Shown in pieces: positions 46,838 through 60,700 of a stretch of DNA of 64,000 nt. Source of the stretch: Armillaria gallica (lineage: Eukaryota > Basidiomycota > Agaricomycetes > Agaricales > Physalacriaceae); assembly GCA_037576215.1 (NCBI GenBank), contig JBANDB010000010.1, positions 806,001 through 870,000 on the forward strand, given 5' to 3'. The position numbers were made by a program, and so were the translations under genes. Within the stretch, counting starts at the first letter, position 1, and every line of letters starts with the position of its first letter. The notes under the pieces were generated by a model. The model was not told the DNA's origin and did no database searches. It was given only the letters and a program-made list of their open reading frames with translations.

Positions 46838-48435
46838 ATGAAGGATACTCCGTCTTGTCGCATTCTAACCGTATCTCCCTCGCTGGATGTGTCGGTGAAC
46901 CTTGTACAACGTCAGTGAACATCAACATGATCGGATACTGAACCGCTAACCGAGCCAACCCCCAGAGATTCAAAGATTGTCTCAACCACCGTCATCATCT
47001 GATAGTTCCACGTCGTTGGATGTGACCAACGAAACCGAAAAACGTCTGCCATGGACAATTTCGAATAAATATTACACTGCTGAGGTCCATTTCCTGGCTC
47101 GACAGATTAAGGGCCTTGCACCCTACCATCTGCAGGGTATTCCCGCGTTGATATTTGTCTGGGAGAAAGGGGAGGTTCGTATTGAGATTTTTGTTCCAAT
47201 TATTTCTTTCTAACCCTATATATTCTTAGACTTACAAGCACCATATCCATCGACTCTCTAAAGACCTCGGTGGCTCAGAACCGGAGGTTTCTTTGGCTGT
47301 ACGTGTTTCGGCCTCGACAACGCCTTCCGATGAAGATAAGGAAGACGAAGACGAAGCGTTAGAAGATGCTAATGCCGTGGATGAATTTCTCTCGTCTCAT
47401 GGCTTCGAGTTCGTTGACGCCTCTGGCGGAGAACAGGTTGAGGAATTTGAAGGCATTTCGAACGGTTTGTCTTCTGTTTCATCTGGTAGACGTATTTAAC
47501 TTGGGGACGCAGGTATACCCTCTCTTCCTCGTGTTCTTGATGCTTTGAGCACCATTATGTGGCCTTCCATGCAAACATCTCAAAAATCTACGCGTATCGC
47601 CACTCGGAGTCGGCAAGGCAACGATGCGTTCCTCGACTGGGCGCAATTGTCGTTTGACAACTCTCTTGACGAAGACAGCCTAGTCACCCCCACTCCTGGC
47701 CAGCAAAGTGATCATCAGACGAGACTTCACAAGGAGATGAACGAGCTTGCAAAGTGGCTTCAGGAAGATGGCGAAGAACACGCGAAAGATAATGATGACC
47801 CTTGGAAAATTACAGGTGTCATCACATCCCCGACAGCAATCGACGACGACGACGTGTGGGGATCTAGAGAAAAATCTACTGTTAAAACGGGTGCTGTGGA
47901 CGCGTTTGATGATGATTTCTCTGTCTTCGTGTCTGCTCCCGCGGAGACAGAAACTCGACAACGGTACACAATCGAGACAGCGAACAAAGTGTCTTTCGAC
48001 ACGTCCTTTGATTCGTCTTTTGATTTTGACCGACTTGGTCCGTCACCACTGGGCATGACGTATCATGCATTAGGTAGCGGGTCCGACTTGGGTGACCCTC
48101 AAGAGTCGGGGATTCCACATCCCGATACACCGGAGAGCGACGAAGGCGAAGAAGAAGAAGATTTGCCCTCCCAAGACGAAATCAAGGAGAGTGCCCAACG
48201 GATTTTTGGCGCCCAAGGAGGACCATCGAGCTCTGACGATTTCGAGCTTGCACCCTTTGACATCGGCCAGGTTATGAACGCTCTCCAGGGGATGAAAGCT
48301 GAGATCGCGGATATGGAGGAAGAGAGTGAGAGGCGGAAGGCTGCGGCTAGGATTGCGCTTGGTTTGGTTTATGGGTTGGAGAGAGATGCACAGGTGGAGG
48401 AGGATTTTGATCTCCATCCCGAAATGGGAGAATAG
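46838..48435 (+). CDS. Alpha/gamma-adaptin-binding protein p34 (AAGAB/Irc6-like)
   Basis: A chaperone-like partner of clathrin adaptors AP-1 and AP-2. The ATG at 46838 starts MKDTPSCRILTVSPS, the first strand of a Rab-like pseudo-GTPase fold with no P-loop GKS. The next exons give YYTAEVHFLARQIKG and HLQGIPALIFVWEKGE. An acidic linker (EDKEDEDEALEDA), then NAVDEFLSSHGFEFVDA, leads to the second region, SLPRVLDALSTIMWPSM. A long acidic disordered part precedes the conserved helix DFELAPFDIGQVMNALQGMKAEI. The end is HPEMGE with TAG at 48433. The FEFVDA and LxxAL-type blocks match the p34 family. It lies directly upstream of a VHS/GAT adaptor gene on the same strand. Confidence 0.82.
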
Positions 48436-49226
48436 ATTGTTCTTTCCTTCAATCTGTCGTCAAAATGTACTGTGTATATTGTAGTAGTGTATATATCCAG
48501 ACGGAAGAAGTCAATAAATGCAATCACATCAGTTGGATGATGGAAATGTGATAAGCTCATTTTTTTTTACAGGAAACGAGAGTATGTCAAAGAGGATATC
48601 TGTGCTCAAGTCCTATCCGCGTCATTCCTACTCGTCAGGAAATTCAAGAAGTCATATTATGAATAAAACAGTGAAACTAATGATGTAGTTTGCATTCCAG
48701 GTATGATTACTGCCGTTTGCACATGAGCTTGCTACACAGTTGTATATCCACATGTCCTCTCTAAAGGCTCACCGTCTTTAGTCGTCTCGTTATTACGGAC
48801 AGCTATGCATTAATGCAGCAGCATCGAGAAGGCTGATATTTCGTATGATCTCATCTATGCTGTCGAAGATACCAAGCAATATTGATAAGGGATGAGTGGG
48901 GTTTTACAGACTTTTCCGAAAGAAAATGATGGTCTTCCTTTGTAAATTGTTTTCGCTGAGAGCCGGCGGGTCTGTTCCAACGCAGAGCCCGACCCTACTA
49001 TATTAGAGCACAGTCACATGTTTCATGTATGAGAGTATCTTCAACTACTATTTGGCAAATCTGAAGAAACAAATTTTCTTGCATTGTGGGAAATGATCGA
49101 GAGGAACTTGTCCGTGAGAACTGATGAGAATGCTGTGCAGCTCATTTGCCCTGGCTTGGTAATGGCTTCGGATGACCACGTCCGCCATTTCCGTCATCTG
49201 CGAGAACGTCTTTATTCTTTTCCTCA
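48436..49226. other. Intergenic region, no gene seen
   Basis: About 790 bases between p34 and the VHS/GAT gene on the same strand. A T-run lies at 48561-48568. Short frames just before the VHS ATG, such as 49084-49287, are leader or chance sequence. Confidence 0.5.
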
Positions 49227-51075
49227 ATGCTATCGAGTCCGACGACGTCAAACTGGCTTCGGACGTCCCCTCTTGAAATCCTCATAACGCGCTCCTGCGA
49301 ACCCTCATTACAAGAACCGAACTATGCTCTCCATATCGAGGTCGCCAATTATATCAATAACAAGAAGGCCAATACGTGCGTATCGTTTGTCGATGATAAT
49401 TTTGGTGAACGGCTGATTGGTTTCTTGAAGGCCCCGGGAAGCAGCGATGCTTACAGCGCGCCTCGCGAACAACCGCAATCCACATATTGCTATTCTCGCT
49501 CTCGCCCTGCTAGATACTCTCGTACAATCATGCGGATACCCTTTTCACCTCCAAATATCCACCAAGGAGTTCTTAAATGAGCTCGTGCGTCGATTTCCTG
49601 AGCGACCACCTCCGTTCCCTGGCCCAGTCATGTCTCGGATTCTTGAGCTCCTGCACTCGTGGAAAGAGGGTATCTGTGTCGAATCGAGGTGGAAGGATGA
49701 CCTAGGAAATATCCGGGATATGCATAGGCTCTTAACATTTAAGGGTTACCGATTTCGAGATCTGCCTCAGCAGGCATCTTCTTTAGCTACGGCAGCGGTG
49801 CGTCTTACTGATCTCTGACATTCTACCATCGTTGATGATATATCAGAATCTCAAAACCGCCGAGGAGCTCGAGGAGGAGGATAGAGAGGCGCAGTCGGCC
49901 AAGTTGCAGGAACTGATTCGTAGAGGGACGCCCAGAGATCTTGCCGCTGCCCAGGAGCTCATGAAGGCCCTCGCGGGGGCAAATCCCGATGCTAAGCCGG
50001 ATTACAAGACGCAGGCTTTGTCTGATCTCAATAAGCTTGAGTCAAAGGTGATTTTACTGAATGAGATGCTGGATAATGTGGATACGGCGAGGGGAGAAAG
50101 GATCGTCTCTGGCGATGTGTACGAGGTAGGGTTTGCGTCCTTTTCTTCTACCGATTCTTCTTGACACGAGAATGCAGCAAGTAGCTTCGATACTAAGCGC
50201 TGCTAGACCGAAAATACAGAAATGGATATCGGATGCAGAGACCCATGATCCTGAATCCTTGGGTTCGTTAACCTTTCGATCTTCTGTGACCCCGTTAACC
50301 ATTACCTTCAGATACATTCCTACAAATGAATGATCAAATAAACACCGCATTGGACCGTTATGAAGCCTATAAAAAGGGTGACTACGCCACTGCCGCCAAC
50401 CCCATACCCACCGAACTGTCTTCTGCCCGTAACGATCTCTCTCTGATTGACTTGGACGACTCTACACCATCAAGCAGTAGCGCCCCAACGGTATCCGGTC
50501 CAGACGACCTTGCTGGGCTCTTCGGCTCCCTCCAACCTCAATCTCAACCTCAACCTTTCGCTCAGCAATTCAATGCGAATCTCACCGCGACACCTACGTA
50601 CGCTCCATCTCCCATGGGAATTAGTGGCGCCGGTTCCTTCAACCCGCTATTAAGGCCCACTTCGATGTCACCTCCTGTACCTTCTACTACTCCGCCTGCT
50701 TCCATCATGCTACCTTCCACGCCTGGGACAGGTTCGCCGTCTGCCCCGAGTTACAATAGGAATGGTTCGACGGGGATGGGGCTGGGACAGGGGCTTGGGA
50801 TTTCGCATCCTGCACCTCAACAGATGTTTGCCTCGCAACAGTCGTCCTTTAGCCCGCCACAACAGTCGTTCAGCCCACCGCAGCAGTCGTTCAGCCCACC
50901 ACAGCAATCGTTTACTCCAATACAAGGTAGCATGCAGACATTCCAAGCCTCCCCATATCAACAACAGCAATTCCAGCAGCCGTCACAGTCTCATCAACAA
51001 CCGCCGCCGCAACAACAGCAAAGCAACCAGACCCAGGGGAAAGATCCTTTTGATGATCTTGTTGGATTGTTTTAG
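49227..51075 (+). CDS. VHS/GAT-domain clathrin adaptor (GGA/Tom1-like)
   Basis: A sorting adaptor at the trans-Golgi network or endosomes. The ATG at 49227 gives WLRTSPLEILITRSCEP, then YALHIEVANYINNKKANT and, after an intron, REAAMLTARLANNRNPH: a VHS domain. It continues LALLDTLVQSCGYPFHLQI, FLNELVRRFPERPP and ILELLHSWKEGICVESRW. The GAT region is LQELIRRGTPRDLAAAQELMKALAG through LDRYEAYKKGDY. A clathrin-box motif LIDLD follows, then a Pro/Gln/Ser-rich tail with a four-fold QQSFSPP repeat (50838-50922) and the C terminus DPFDDLVGLF, which holds a DPF adaptin-type motif. I see no C-terminal GAE beta-sandwich, so it is shorter than full GGA proteins. Confidence 0.9.
50838..50922 (+). repeat. 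Tandem 21-base coding repeat (QQSFSPP)
   Basis: About four copies of a 21-base unit encode QQSFSPP or close variants (the last ends FTP) within the disordered tail of the VHS/GAT protein. Confidence 0.85.
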
Positions 51076-51359
51076 TCTTTTATGTCATGGCGGGATAACA
51101 GAGCTATGGTACTATTGTAATACTGTCGGCGGTTTCTTTTGCTTATGGAACTGCATTGAAAGTGTACCGGGATTGAGCAATAAGAGTGTACACATTGTCA
51201 CTGGCACTGAGCGTACCGGCTAAGTAGCACCTTTTATCACGCTCTTGTTGCCGGAGGTATTTATATCCCTCCCCGCATCCGGAGCTTGTCCACCATCTTA
51301 GTCTCTCTTCATTATACCTTGTTCGCTGTCCTCACAGCTTGCCCTTCATTGCCTTGAAT

Positions 51360-52858
51360 ATGATTACCACGGCTGTAACGAAGATACTAGGAATCAACGT
51401 GTATGTCGGAGCCGTTGTCAGTAACCGTATCACGGACTAATATCAGTATCACAGTCCTATAGTGCAAGGCGGTATGCAATGGTGAATAATTACACTGGAT
51501 GTATCCGGTTGCACAGCCTGTAATAACATATTTTCAGGGTGGGCGTTCCTCAGCTGGCCGCAGCCGTATCAGAGGCAGGCGGCCTTGGTGAGTGCGGTCA
51601 GTGCCATATGTTGAATATCAACTTAGTATCCCCTTTGCCTAGGAATTCTCACTGCGCTTACGCAACCGAACCCTGATGCTCTACGCGCTGCCATTAGGCA
51701 AACGCGTAAACTCACGTCCAAGCCATTTGGCGTGAACATCACGCTGTTGCCCAGTATAAACCCGCCGGACTATGAAGGTTACGCAAGAGCCGCCGTGTCC
51801 GAAGGCGTTCGTATTTTTGAAACGGCGGGAAACAACCGTACGTTTGAAGGTTTCGCCGGCGGGTATCACTTTGTGAATTAGGTTCTTTCTCCCTTACTTA
51901 GCCGGACCCTTGATCAAATTCTTCAAATCTGAGGACTGCGTCGTGCTTCACAAGTGTACGACCATACGGCATGCCAAGGTTCGTGATTCTACGCAACCCA
52001 CTGTCAAATCCGTTGATGGACATGCAAAACGGCAGAGTGCGCAAAAGATGGGTGTTGATATACTAAGTATTGACGGGTTCGAATGTATGTTTCCTTGTGA
52101 TGGATGTTTGTCTGAGATTGAAAACTATTTCCAGGTGCTGGCCATCCGGGGGAAGAGGACATTGGCGGCTTGGTATTGGTCAGATATAATTTCAGTGTTG
52201 TCTTAACCCTTGTTCTCACGAGCCTCTGACCCCGCCCAGCTCGCGAAGGCGGCAAAGGAGCTGACAGTTCCATATATCGCATCCGGTGGCATTGCTGACG
52301 GGCGAGGTCTCGCTGCAGCCCTGGCTCTTGGTGCTTCGGTAAGTGATTTACGTCCTTATTAAATAAGAGAAATAATTAATCGGGTGATTCCAGGGCGTTA
52401 ACATGGGCACTCGCTTCATGTGCACGGTCGAAAGGTCGGTAATTTTCCTAAAATTCATTCCCAAGAACATGGCGAATAACTACCGGTCTTCCAGTCCGAT
52501 CCACCCCAGTATCAAGGACAAGATCGTCGCCTCGAAGGAGACAGACACCGTCCATATTTTTCGTACGCTGCGCAACACTGCCAGGGTCTTCAAGAACAAG
52601 ATCTCAATGGAAGTGGTGGCTTTAGAGCGGCGTCCTGGAGGCGCGAAGTTCGAAGACATTAGAGATCTGGTTTCAGGACAGAGGGGTAAGATGGTCTATG
52701 AGAATGGGGACCCAGATTATGGTATATGGAGTGCGGGTGTCACTGTAGGACTTATCGACGATATTCCCACCTGCAAAACTCTCCTCGACAGGATGGCAAC
52801 GGAGGCAGAGGGGATCATTGGGGGCTTGAATGCCGCGGTTACACGAGCCAAGTTGTAG
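51360..52858 (+). CDS. Nitronate monooxygenase (2-nitropropane dioxygenase type)
   Basis: An FMN enzyme that oxidises alkyl nitronates such as propionate 3-nitronate to non-toxic products. The ATG at 51360 begins ITTAVTKILGINVPIVQGGM, then WVGVPQLAAAVSEAGGLGILTAL, the N-terminal barrel strand and FMN site. KPFGVNITLLP, GVRIFETAGN, MGVDILSIDGFECAGHPGE (catalytic His region), [29 protein letters not shown] (phosphate-binding loop) and HPSIKDKIV follow. About ten introns splice in frame. It ends TRAKL with TAG at 52856. It is convergent with the peroxiredoxin gene, with 87 bases between stops. Confidence 0.93.
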
Positions 52859-52945
52859 GGCTTGATAATATAGTGTCTAAATGTCCTTCAGATGTAAGAT
52901 ATGCACAGGATTCGGATCTCTCGTGTAAGCCTGGAGTCTGGACCA

Positions 52946-53676
52946 CTACAGTGTGCTTCCCTTCGTCCCTGCGTAGCTGGCACCTTCGTCTCGTACAGGC
53001 TCCGAGATCTGCGCGGTTTTGTCACCCTCTTTTCTCAGCGTCTCCAGCACCCTTGAGACGAATTTGCAGTGCGAGGCATAATTTATCGACGACGTGTCGA
53101 GAGCGTCTCTATTGGCCGGCCCGATCATCGTCGAGGAAAGGTAAAACATGCGAGGAAAACCGTACCGTATAATTCCCTTGTTGTCTATCACAAAAGTGAC
53201 TCGTAGGTCAGCCAGACCCCATAACCCTCGGCCTACATGATATGCCCGACGTGCTTCTCCCTTTTCATCACTGAGAACGGGGTACTGAAATGGTTCGTGT
53301 CATCAACGACAACCTCGGCATCTTCTTCACTCACGGTCAGATTTTGTTTCTCAACAAATAGCTTCTGTCTCCACACTGGATCTGGGCTGATGCCGATGAC
53401 CTGTACCTTGTCGGATTGGAATTCTGGTCGTTCTACAGCAGGGGGGAGGAGGTTAATGAAATGTTTGCTTCAAAGAGGAGGGGGGGCGGTCTTGCCTGCT
53501 ATCGCGTCCCTAAACTGGCACGCCTGTTTTGTGCACCCCCAAGTCCCTGATCTTGGGTAGAAAAATATGGCCGTGGTGACGTCGTTTTCTCCAGGTTTGA
53601 GGGAGTACGGCTCGCCTGTATAGTTCGGGAGCGTCAAGTGTGGTGCGGGCTGCCCAATGAGAGCTTGATGGGCCAT
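52946..53676 (-). CDS. Peroxiredoxin of the PrxQ/BCP (Dot5-like) type
   Basis: A thiol peroxidase that reduces hydroperoxides. The ATG at 53676 (MAHQALIGQPAPHLTLPN) leads to TTAIFFYPRSGTWGCTKQACQFRDAI, where Cys-x4-Cys is the PrxQ peroxidatic/resolving pair. Spliced exons continue VQVIGISPDPVWRQK, YPVLSDEKGEARRAYHVG, LADLRVTFVIDNKGIIR and INYASHCKFVSRVLETL. It ends TKGSTL with TAG at 52948-52946. The first intron (53433-53495) starts GCAAGA, a GC donor, and the frame is correct only with it. Nuclear or mitochondrial location is not clear from the sequence. Confidence 0.9.
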
Positions 53677-55166
53677 GGTGAGGAAGATGGAAGGAAAGAA
53701 TAAGTCGAGACGACGAGGGATTTATTCCTGTGCTGTCCTGTCATATATATGTACTTATATATATATTTATGTTCTTCCGAGTGGGAAAGCGATGCGAACA
53801 CAAACTAAACGCAATGCGGTTATGGTTAGTTCACAGAAGGTTCGACGGCTTCGATTCTGCCTTCCGCGGTCTGGTCCCCCACTTGTGTCCGGTGTATTGG
53901 TGTGTATGTATATCTAAATCCGTAGTGACAACAGGTAAGAATAAACCGATAACTACTTAACGGAAGAGAAATTTGAGATCAGGGTCCTGGACTCGATCTA
54001 TTTCATCCCGGGGTTATCAGAGTCCGGCAATATTCTTGAAGAAGCTTCGAACTGGTGCTTGTTCCCTCCTTAAATATTCTCAGATACATAAGAGGAGTTT
54101 AAATTCCACGGAGGAGTACCGAGTCGAGAGGACAGGCGCGTGAATGACGGGGGGCTATCCGACATAACACCGAAAAGAATTCCAAATGCATGAGGAAGAG
54201 GAGCTGGGGTGAGCTGTTGTAGCCCTGGTACCTTACATGCACAGGAAGAACCCCATAACGTGGTGAGTATGGCGCCTAACATGCCAAGGGGTTTTGTCAC
54301 GGGGGTTTTTGAGCGGTGAACAGCCGACTCCGGTACTGAACATCGTATAGAAGACAGACGTAGATAGTCAATTCTAGCAGCGATTCGGGATCCGGGACGG
54401 TGGTGAATGAAGTCAGGCTTTAATGAAGTATATCAGGAACGAGCGCCTAAAGATCACGCCCGCAGACGCGGTTTGGGTGTTATTATACATAGAAGGGGAG
54501 CTGGGGTTGCTGCGTGTCCTGTCTGCAGACCGAGCTATCCGAGAAAGGCGAAAAATCAGACCACGAAATTTTGAGTGGGGTTCAATTTTGCCTGCCGGCG
54601 AGTCTGAGCACACGTCGCGCCGTCAACGCGCTCGATACCGTTCCTATGTACATTGTATCGGTCAATCGTCGGGGGTCGGGGACGGGCTTCATACTAGAAA
54701 CGTCTTGATACGTATTAATATAGAGAACTTCATATCACAGAAACAAAAGCTGGGCATCAATGAGAGTTTTTGGGTTTGGGAGATATGGAACGGCCGCTGT
54801 GGTGTGCTTCATTTGACCCTTGACAGGATACATGCAGAAGGTGGGCCTAAGAGGCAATAACCAGAGTCAAGAGTGGCTGAACAGGCGGAAACGGGGTTTG
54901 TCCTACTCACGGAGGTCTTGACAAGTGGTGAGACTTAATAAATTTGTGGCAAAAGCTATTGAAATGGCGAGGTCGTGTTTCAGGCTGACTTCTTGACGGA
55001 TCGAGGGTGCAAAGACAACGGACGGAAGGAGGATTGCAGACAAGGATACAGGCAGAAATTACGTAGTACGGTGTAAGATATTATGACGAGTTTTGATTTT
55101 GCCCGGCATTCATTGCCTCTGGAACGAGATCTCCTGAGCACGATGTACAGCAAAAAGACAGTCTAA
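53677..55166. other. 1.5 kb intergenic region, no gene seen
   Basis: Between the peroxiredoxin start and the 3' end of TIM9. It contains an alternating TA low-complexity tract (53742-53770), which may serve as a TATA-rich promoter for the peroxiredoxin gene 70-90 bases away. The longest frame, 54423-54860 (+), has no family features. Confidence 0.5.
53742..53770. repeat. TA-rich low-complexity tract
   Basis: Alternating T and A with two short interruptions, about 70 bases upstream of the peroxiredoxin ATG. It is a simple repeat that may double as core-promoter sequence. Confidence 0.6.
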
Positions 55167-55532
55167 TTACGCACCGGCGTTCAGCTCCGCGAAACGCGTT
55201 CCCACCCTCTCGGCGTGCTTGAGGAACTTTTCTGTACAATTCATCACGCATTGATCCTACAATATTTGGCTAGAAAAAGTTGGACACGGTCACAAAAAGA
55301 CAAAAGGGACCTCTTTCGATGACAAGGCCTTGCTGGTAAAGTCGTTGCAGCACGTGTTGAAACATCGCTCTACGATGTTGGCGTACATTCGGAGAAAGTC
55401 TTGCATCTTCCCGGTATCAGTTATCGTAAGCTTCTTTGTAACGCAGCAAGGGCAAATCAGACTGACCTGCTTTTTTTCTATGACTTTGTTCATGTGCACC
55501 TGCTCGGCGCTGCTGAGGGAGGAGAAATCCAT
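55167..55532 (-). CDS. TIM9: Mitochondrial intermembrane-space chaperone Tim9
   Basis: Tim9 forms a hexamer with Tim10 that guides hydrophobic carriers to the TIM22 complex. The ATG at 55532 encodes [20 protein letters not shown]. After an intron [19 protein letters not shown] begins the second exon, and DQCVMNC begins the third. The twin CxxxC motifs CFNTC and CVMNC are intact, and the tail is [18 protein letters not shown] with TAA at 55169-55167. Length (about 90 residues) is normal for the family. It is divergent from the DAHP synthase gene. Its clients include the two mitochondrial carriers in this window. Confidence 0.95.
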
Positions 55533-55839
55533 GCCGAAGTGACTAAACAAGAGCGAACTGATTGGTAGAATCAAAGGGTCGTGCGTCGGATCACGTGCAA
55601 AAAAATTCGAGTCAAAGCCGATCGTAAATCGATCACTTGTCTCCAAAAAAAACTTTTTCTGTTGCAGACACCCACTGTGACGACACGACCCCATCCAAAG
55701 CCCTTTAACGTTTGCGAACAGCCCGGAACGAGAAGCGCTTAATCCTGACTAAACTTTCCGAACAGTTCGTGTTTATAATTCTTGCCGCCCGAGCTCATAT
55801 ATAAACGGTCTCTCTTTTTTTACAGTGGTTGACTTAAAC
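55533..55839. promoter_or_regulatory. Divergent promoter of TIM9 and DAHP synthase
   Basis: 307 bases separate the two ATGs. TATATAAA at 55798-55805 lies 35 bases before the DAHP synthase ATG. No matching TATA is evident for TIM9. Confidence 0.5.
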
Positions 55840-57209
<1,370 letters not shown>

Positions 57210-57784
57210 GGACCGGGGTAAAAGCTAATAAATGCGATTAGAATGGAACGCCGGGATAAATGATCGATGCAAGTGTCCGTCCACAACAAAATGTATACTA
57301 ATTATTTGGAAATGGGACACGAAAAGAGTATGCAATTAATGAAAATTAATTTTTGAGGGCGCTCTGTGGGATCCCGACGCGGAGCGAAACGGGGAAGCAG
57401 GCGGAGAGTGACCCTAGAATTTTCCCACGAACACCATTCCGAGACGGGGGTTGGCTGATTGCGTCTCTGCGGTATGCCCTGATGTGCCGCTGTTACTCTG
57501 GGCAGGTTTGCAGACAATATAGGCAAGACGGTGATATGGAAGGGTGCCACCTCTTGTTTTCATCGTTTCTTCGATATCTGCCAGCAGTGGATGCTTTGTC
57601 CGAATATTTTAGTCACCCAGCCGAAAGGGGACGCCTGTGAAACGTTGTCGGGGACGAGTGCGATTACGGAGCCCATTACAAGCTAGGAATTATAATTTCA
57701 TCGGAGGTGAGACCCTTGCCTGATGATCGAGATAATGACAATTTAGGCCATTCAAACTAGCGATTGTATTATTGCTATTTAACC
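57210..57784. other. Intergenic region, no gene seen
   Basis: About 575 bases between DAHP synthase and the sterol glucosyltransferase on the same strand. An AT-rich stretch lies around 57310-57350. No RNA gene or repeat is seen. Confidence 0.5.
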
Positions 57785-60700
57785 ATGTCCTGGTGTGCCT
57801 ATCAACCGAAATCCTCTTCCATGCCTTTCTCCTTTATCCGTCGTTCGTCGTCCCGCTCGTCCAGCATCGATGACGACTCCATTACTTCCGAGGAGAACCC
57901 ATCCCCACCATCCATTGCCGCCATCTACAACCATGCCGATGCCTACGAGAAAGTCCTAGCCAGCCACCAGTACAGCATCGACACGGCAAATTCAGACCCT
58001 GATGTAGTTGAAGAGCCCGTTTCTGGCTATACCCATCTCGTAGCCAACGACCTCACTCCTGACGAACAGGCCGACGTCGACAAGGCGAGAAAATTGTCCG
58101 TGTCTGGCACGACGTGGACCCCAGGCGGCGAACTCACGGAAGAGCCAGAGACGTATTCCGATGATTCCGCTTCGGAGAGTACAGCCATTGACATTGAGCG
58201 TTCGCCTATCCCCGCCTTTCACCGGACCGCCACCACTGATAGCGACGCGTGGAAACTCGAGCCCGCGGAGATTGTTCGTCTCCTAGTCGACGAATTTGGG
58301 CCTCTTGCTGCAGAGGGCGAAAAACCAGAGAAACTCATCTTCGAGGCAGATGGGTGTATGTTCAACGGTGTTGTCATCGTCGTACGTGTTTGTTAAATAT
58401 TTATTTTTGTCAATCTCATTAAACTTCCAGGGCGTGCTACACGTGACGACACATCGACTCGCCTTTCATGCCTCTCTCTTACCCTCCGACGACGCTGCCC
58501 ATTCTGGACAGAAAGTCATCAAGGCCGGCTCTGTTACGATACATCGCAAGGGATGGCGCGCCAAACGGCGCCTCTGGATCGAGCTTTCTGCCGATATGAT
58601 GACCACCTGCGCCTCCAGCAGCGAGGAGGACCGGATTCGCCCTCTGCGCACTGTGCTCTGTACGTGATTTATTTGATTATCACCTTATCTTACTCATCCC
58701 GTCCAGTATCGAACATCAAGGACGTTCTGCCCCATGATCCAGATGATCCTTGTTCAGTTCACATCATTTTTGATCATTTGAGCGATGATACCTACGACTA
58801 CGCAGAGTTCGATACCCCAGAGGCTGCGCAAGATTGGAGGCGGGAGCTCTTGGGTGCGTGAAATTCTCGTGTTTGACTGCTACGACTAATAACAGACGCA
58901 TATAGGCGCCATTTTCCTCTTCCGCCATCGACGACGCGAAGTCATGGATGTGACGACCACCGACTCGGGTATCAGGCTCAGTTGTCCTCTTGATCGTATC
59001 ACCAAGTTCGTCTCTCGCCGTATGGATGCCCCTGGTTTCCATTTTTCCACTATCCACGTCCAGTGCAATGAGACTTGCGGCATGACAATCGATGACCACG
59101 CGTTCCATCTCTCCCCCATCATGCATATTCCGGCTTGGAAGCAAATGGACGACTTTATAGCGGCGGCGAAGGCGAGGCACCCAGATGTCAAAGTGTCTAA
59201 TGCCGCTATTGTTGCTGATTTTGGCCCATTGTCTATGATGGAAGCCGAGGCACCACATGTGTCTACAGACCACAAGGAGCGGACCATACGGACGGCGTTA
59301 GGTCTGGATGGCGAAACAGATTTATGGAGTAAGTGCATGCATTAACCAGTCCTCATGCTCGTTGTAATGTTTGTTTCCCAGTCATTCGTGCGCGCATCTT
59401 CAGAAGCATCTCGTCTTCCGGCTACTTCACGATCTCCTCCAACTATGTCTCCTTCTGGAGCAAGCAGTTCGCAAGCGGCGATATCCGCTATCGCCTACCT
59501 ATCGCAAAGATAAAAAATGCCAAGACATTCCGCACGTTCCCCGTTCGGCTCTTTGGCTTGACCCTCGAGCTCAATGGCCAGCCTGATCTCAAGTTCCAGT
59601 TCAAAACCACCGAGCTTCGCGATGAAGCGATGAAGCGCATTAATACCCTCGTTGCCACGCGGGCAGAGCATCTGCGTAGCCCTCCGTCCCCTGGCAAGCC
59701 CAGTATGATCAATGTCTTCTCACCGCCTGCACGTACGGTAGCTGTGGCCAAAGCGGCCGAGATTCCCTTCGAGTTACGAGCACAGATGCCCAAGGTCATC
59801 AATCTGGATAGGGAGATTGTAAATGCACGGGCGAGTCTTCACTTTATGTGTCTCACGATAGGAAGTCGGGGAGATGTCCAGCCGTACATTGCCCTCGGTC
59901 TGGGGCTGATGAAGGAGGGCCACCGGGTTACAATTGTTACCCATGAGGAGTACAAGGCATGGATTGAGGGCTTTGGGATCGAGCACCGGCAGGCTGGCGG
60001 TGACCCAGGCGCGTTGATGAAGCTGAGCGTCGAAAACAAGGTAAGAACGCCGTTTCTGGGTGGTTGTCTCGTGTATTGACGCGTCGATAGATGTTCTCTC
60101 CCGAGTTCTTCAAAGAGAGTCTAGCACACGTGAGTCTTTGGTTATCGTCAGTTTTCTTCGAGACTAATAACTGGGACCTTGCAGTTCCGCCCTTGGCTCG
60201 ATCAATGTCAGATTCATTTGATTGATGTACTACACTTTTATCTAATCCTTGATTTAGTGCTTCTCGATTCATGGGAATCATGTCAAGGTGCTGATGTACT
60301 GCTTGAGAGTCCTTCTGCGATGGCTGGAGTTCACATCGCCGAGGCACTCAGTAAGCCGCACTTCCACCTCTTAAAATGTTTTTGACTAAAGGGAAAACTT
60401 CAGACATCCCGTACTTCCGGACATTCACGATGCCGTGGACAAAGTGCGCGGTCTTTTCTACAAGTTAAAGAACACTATTGACTGTCGTCGCCTAGAACTG
60501 CCGAGTTCCCTCATGCTTTCCTATCGCCCCCGGTGGAATATTCCACATTCAACAGTGCCTCGTATGTCCCGTCTGTCATCACCGATTTCTATCAACGTAC
60601 TCACTATTGCCCTTTAGATACGTTCTCTTCAGGTAACACATTACCTCGATCTGGCCCTTAGCATTCACTAACGAGTATGTGTCTAGCAATGTGATGTGGA

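Noticed and set aside
52070..52090. GGTTCGAAT-type string resembling a tRNA B box
   Set aside because: It lies within the nitronate monooxygenase gene and there is no matching A box or cloverleaf. I found no tRNA in the window.
54423..54860. 145-codon open frame on the plus strand
   Set aside because: No recognisable domain, no splice-consistent continuation, and composition like the surrounding non-coding DNA.
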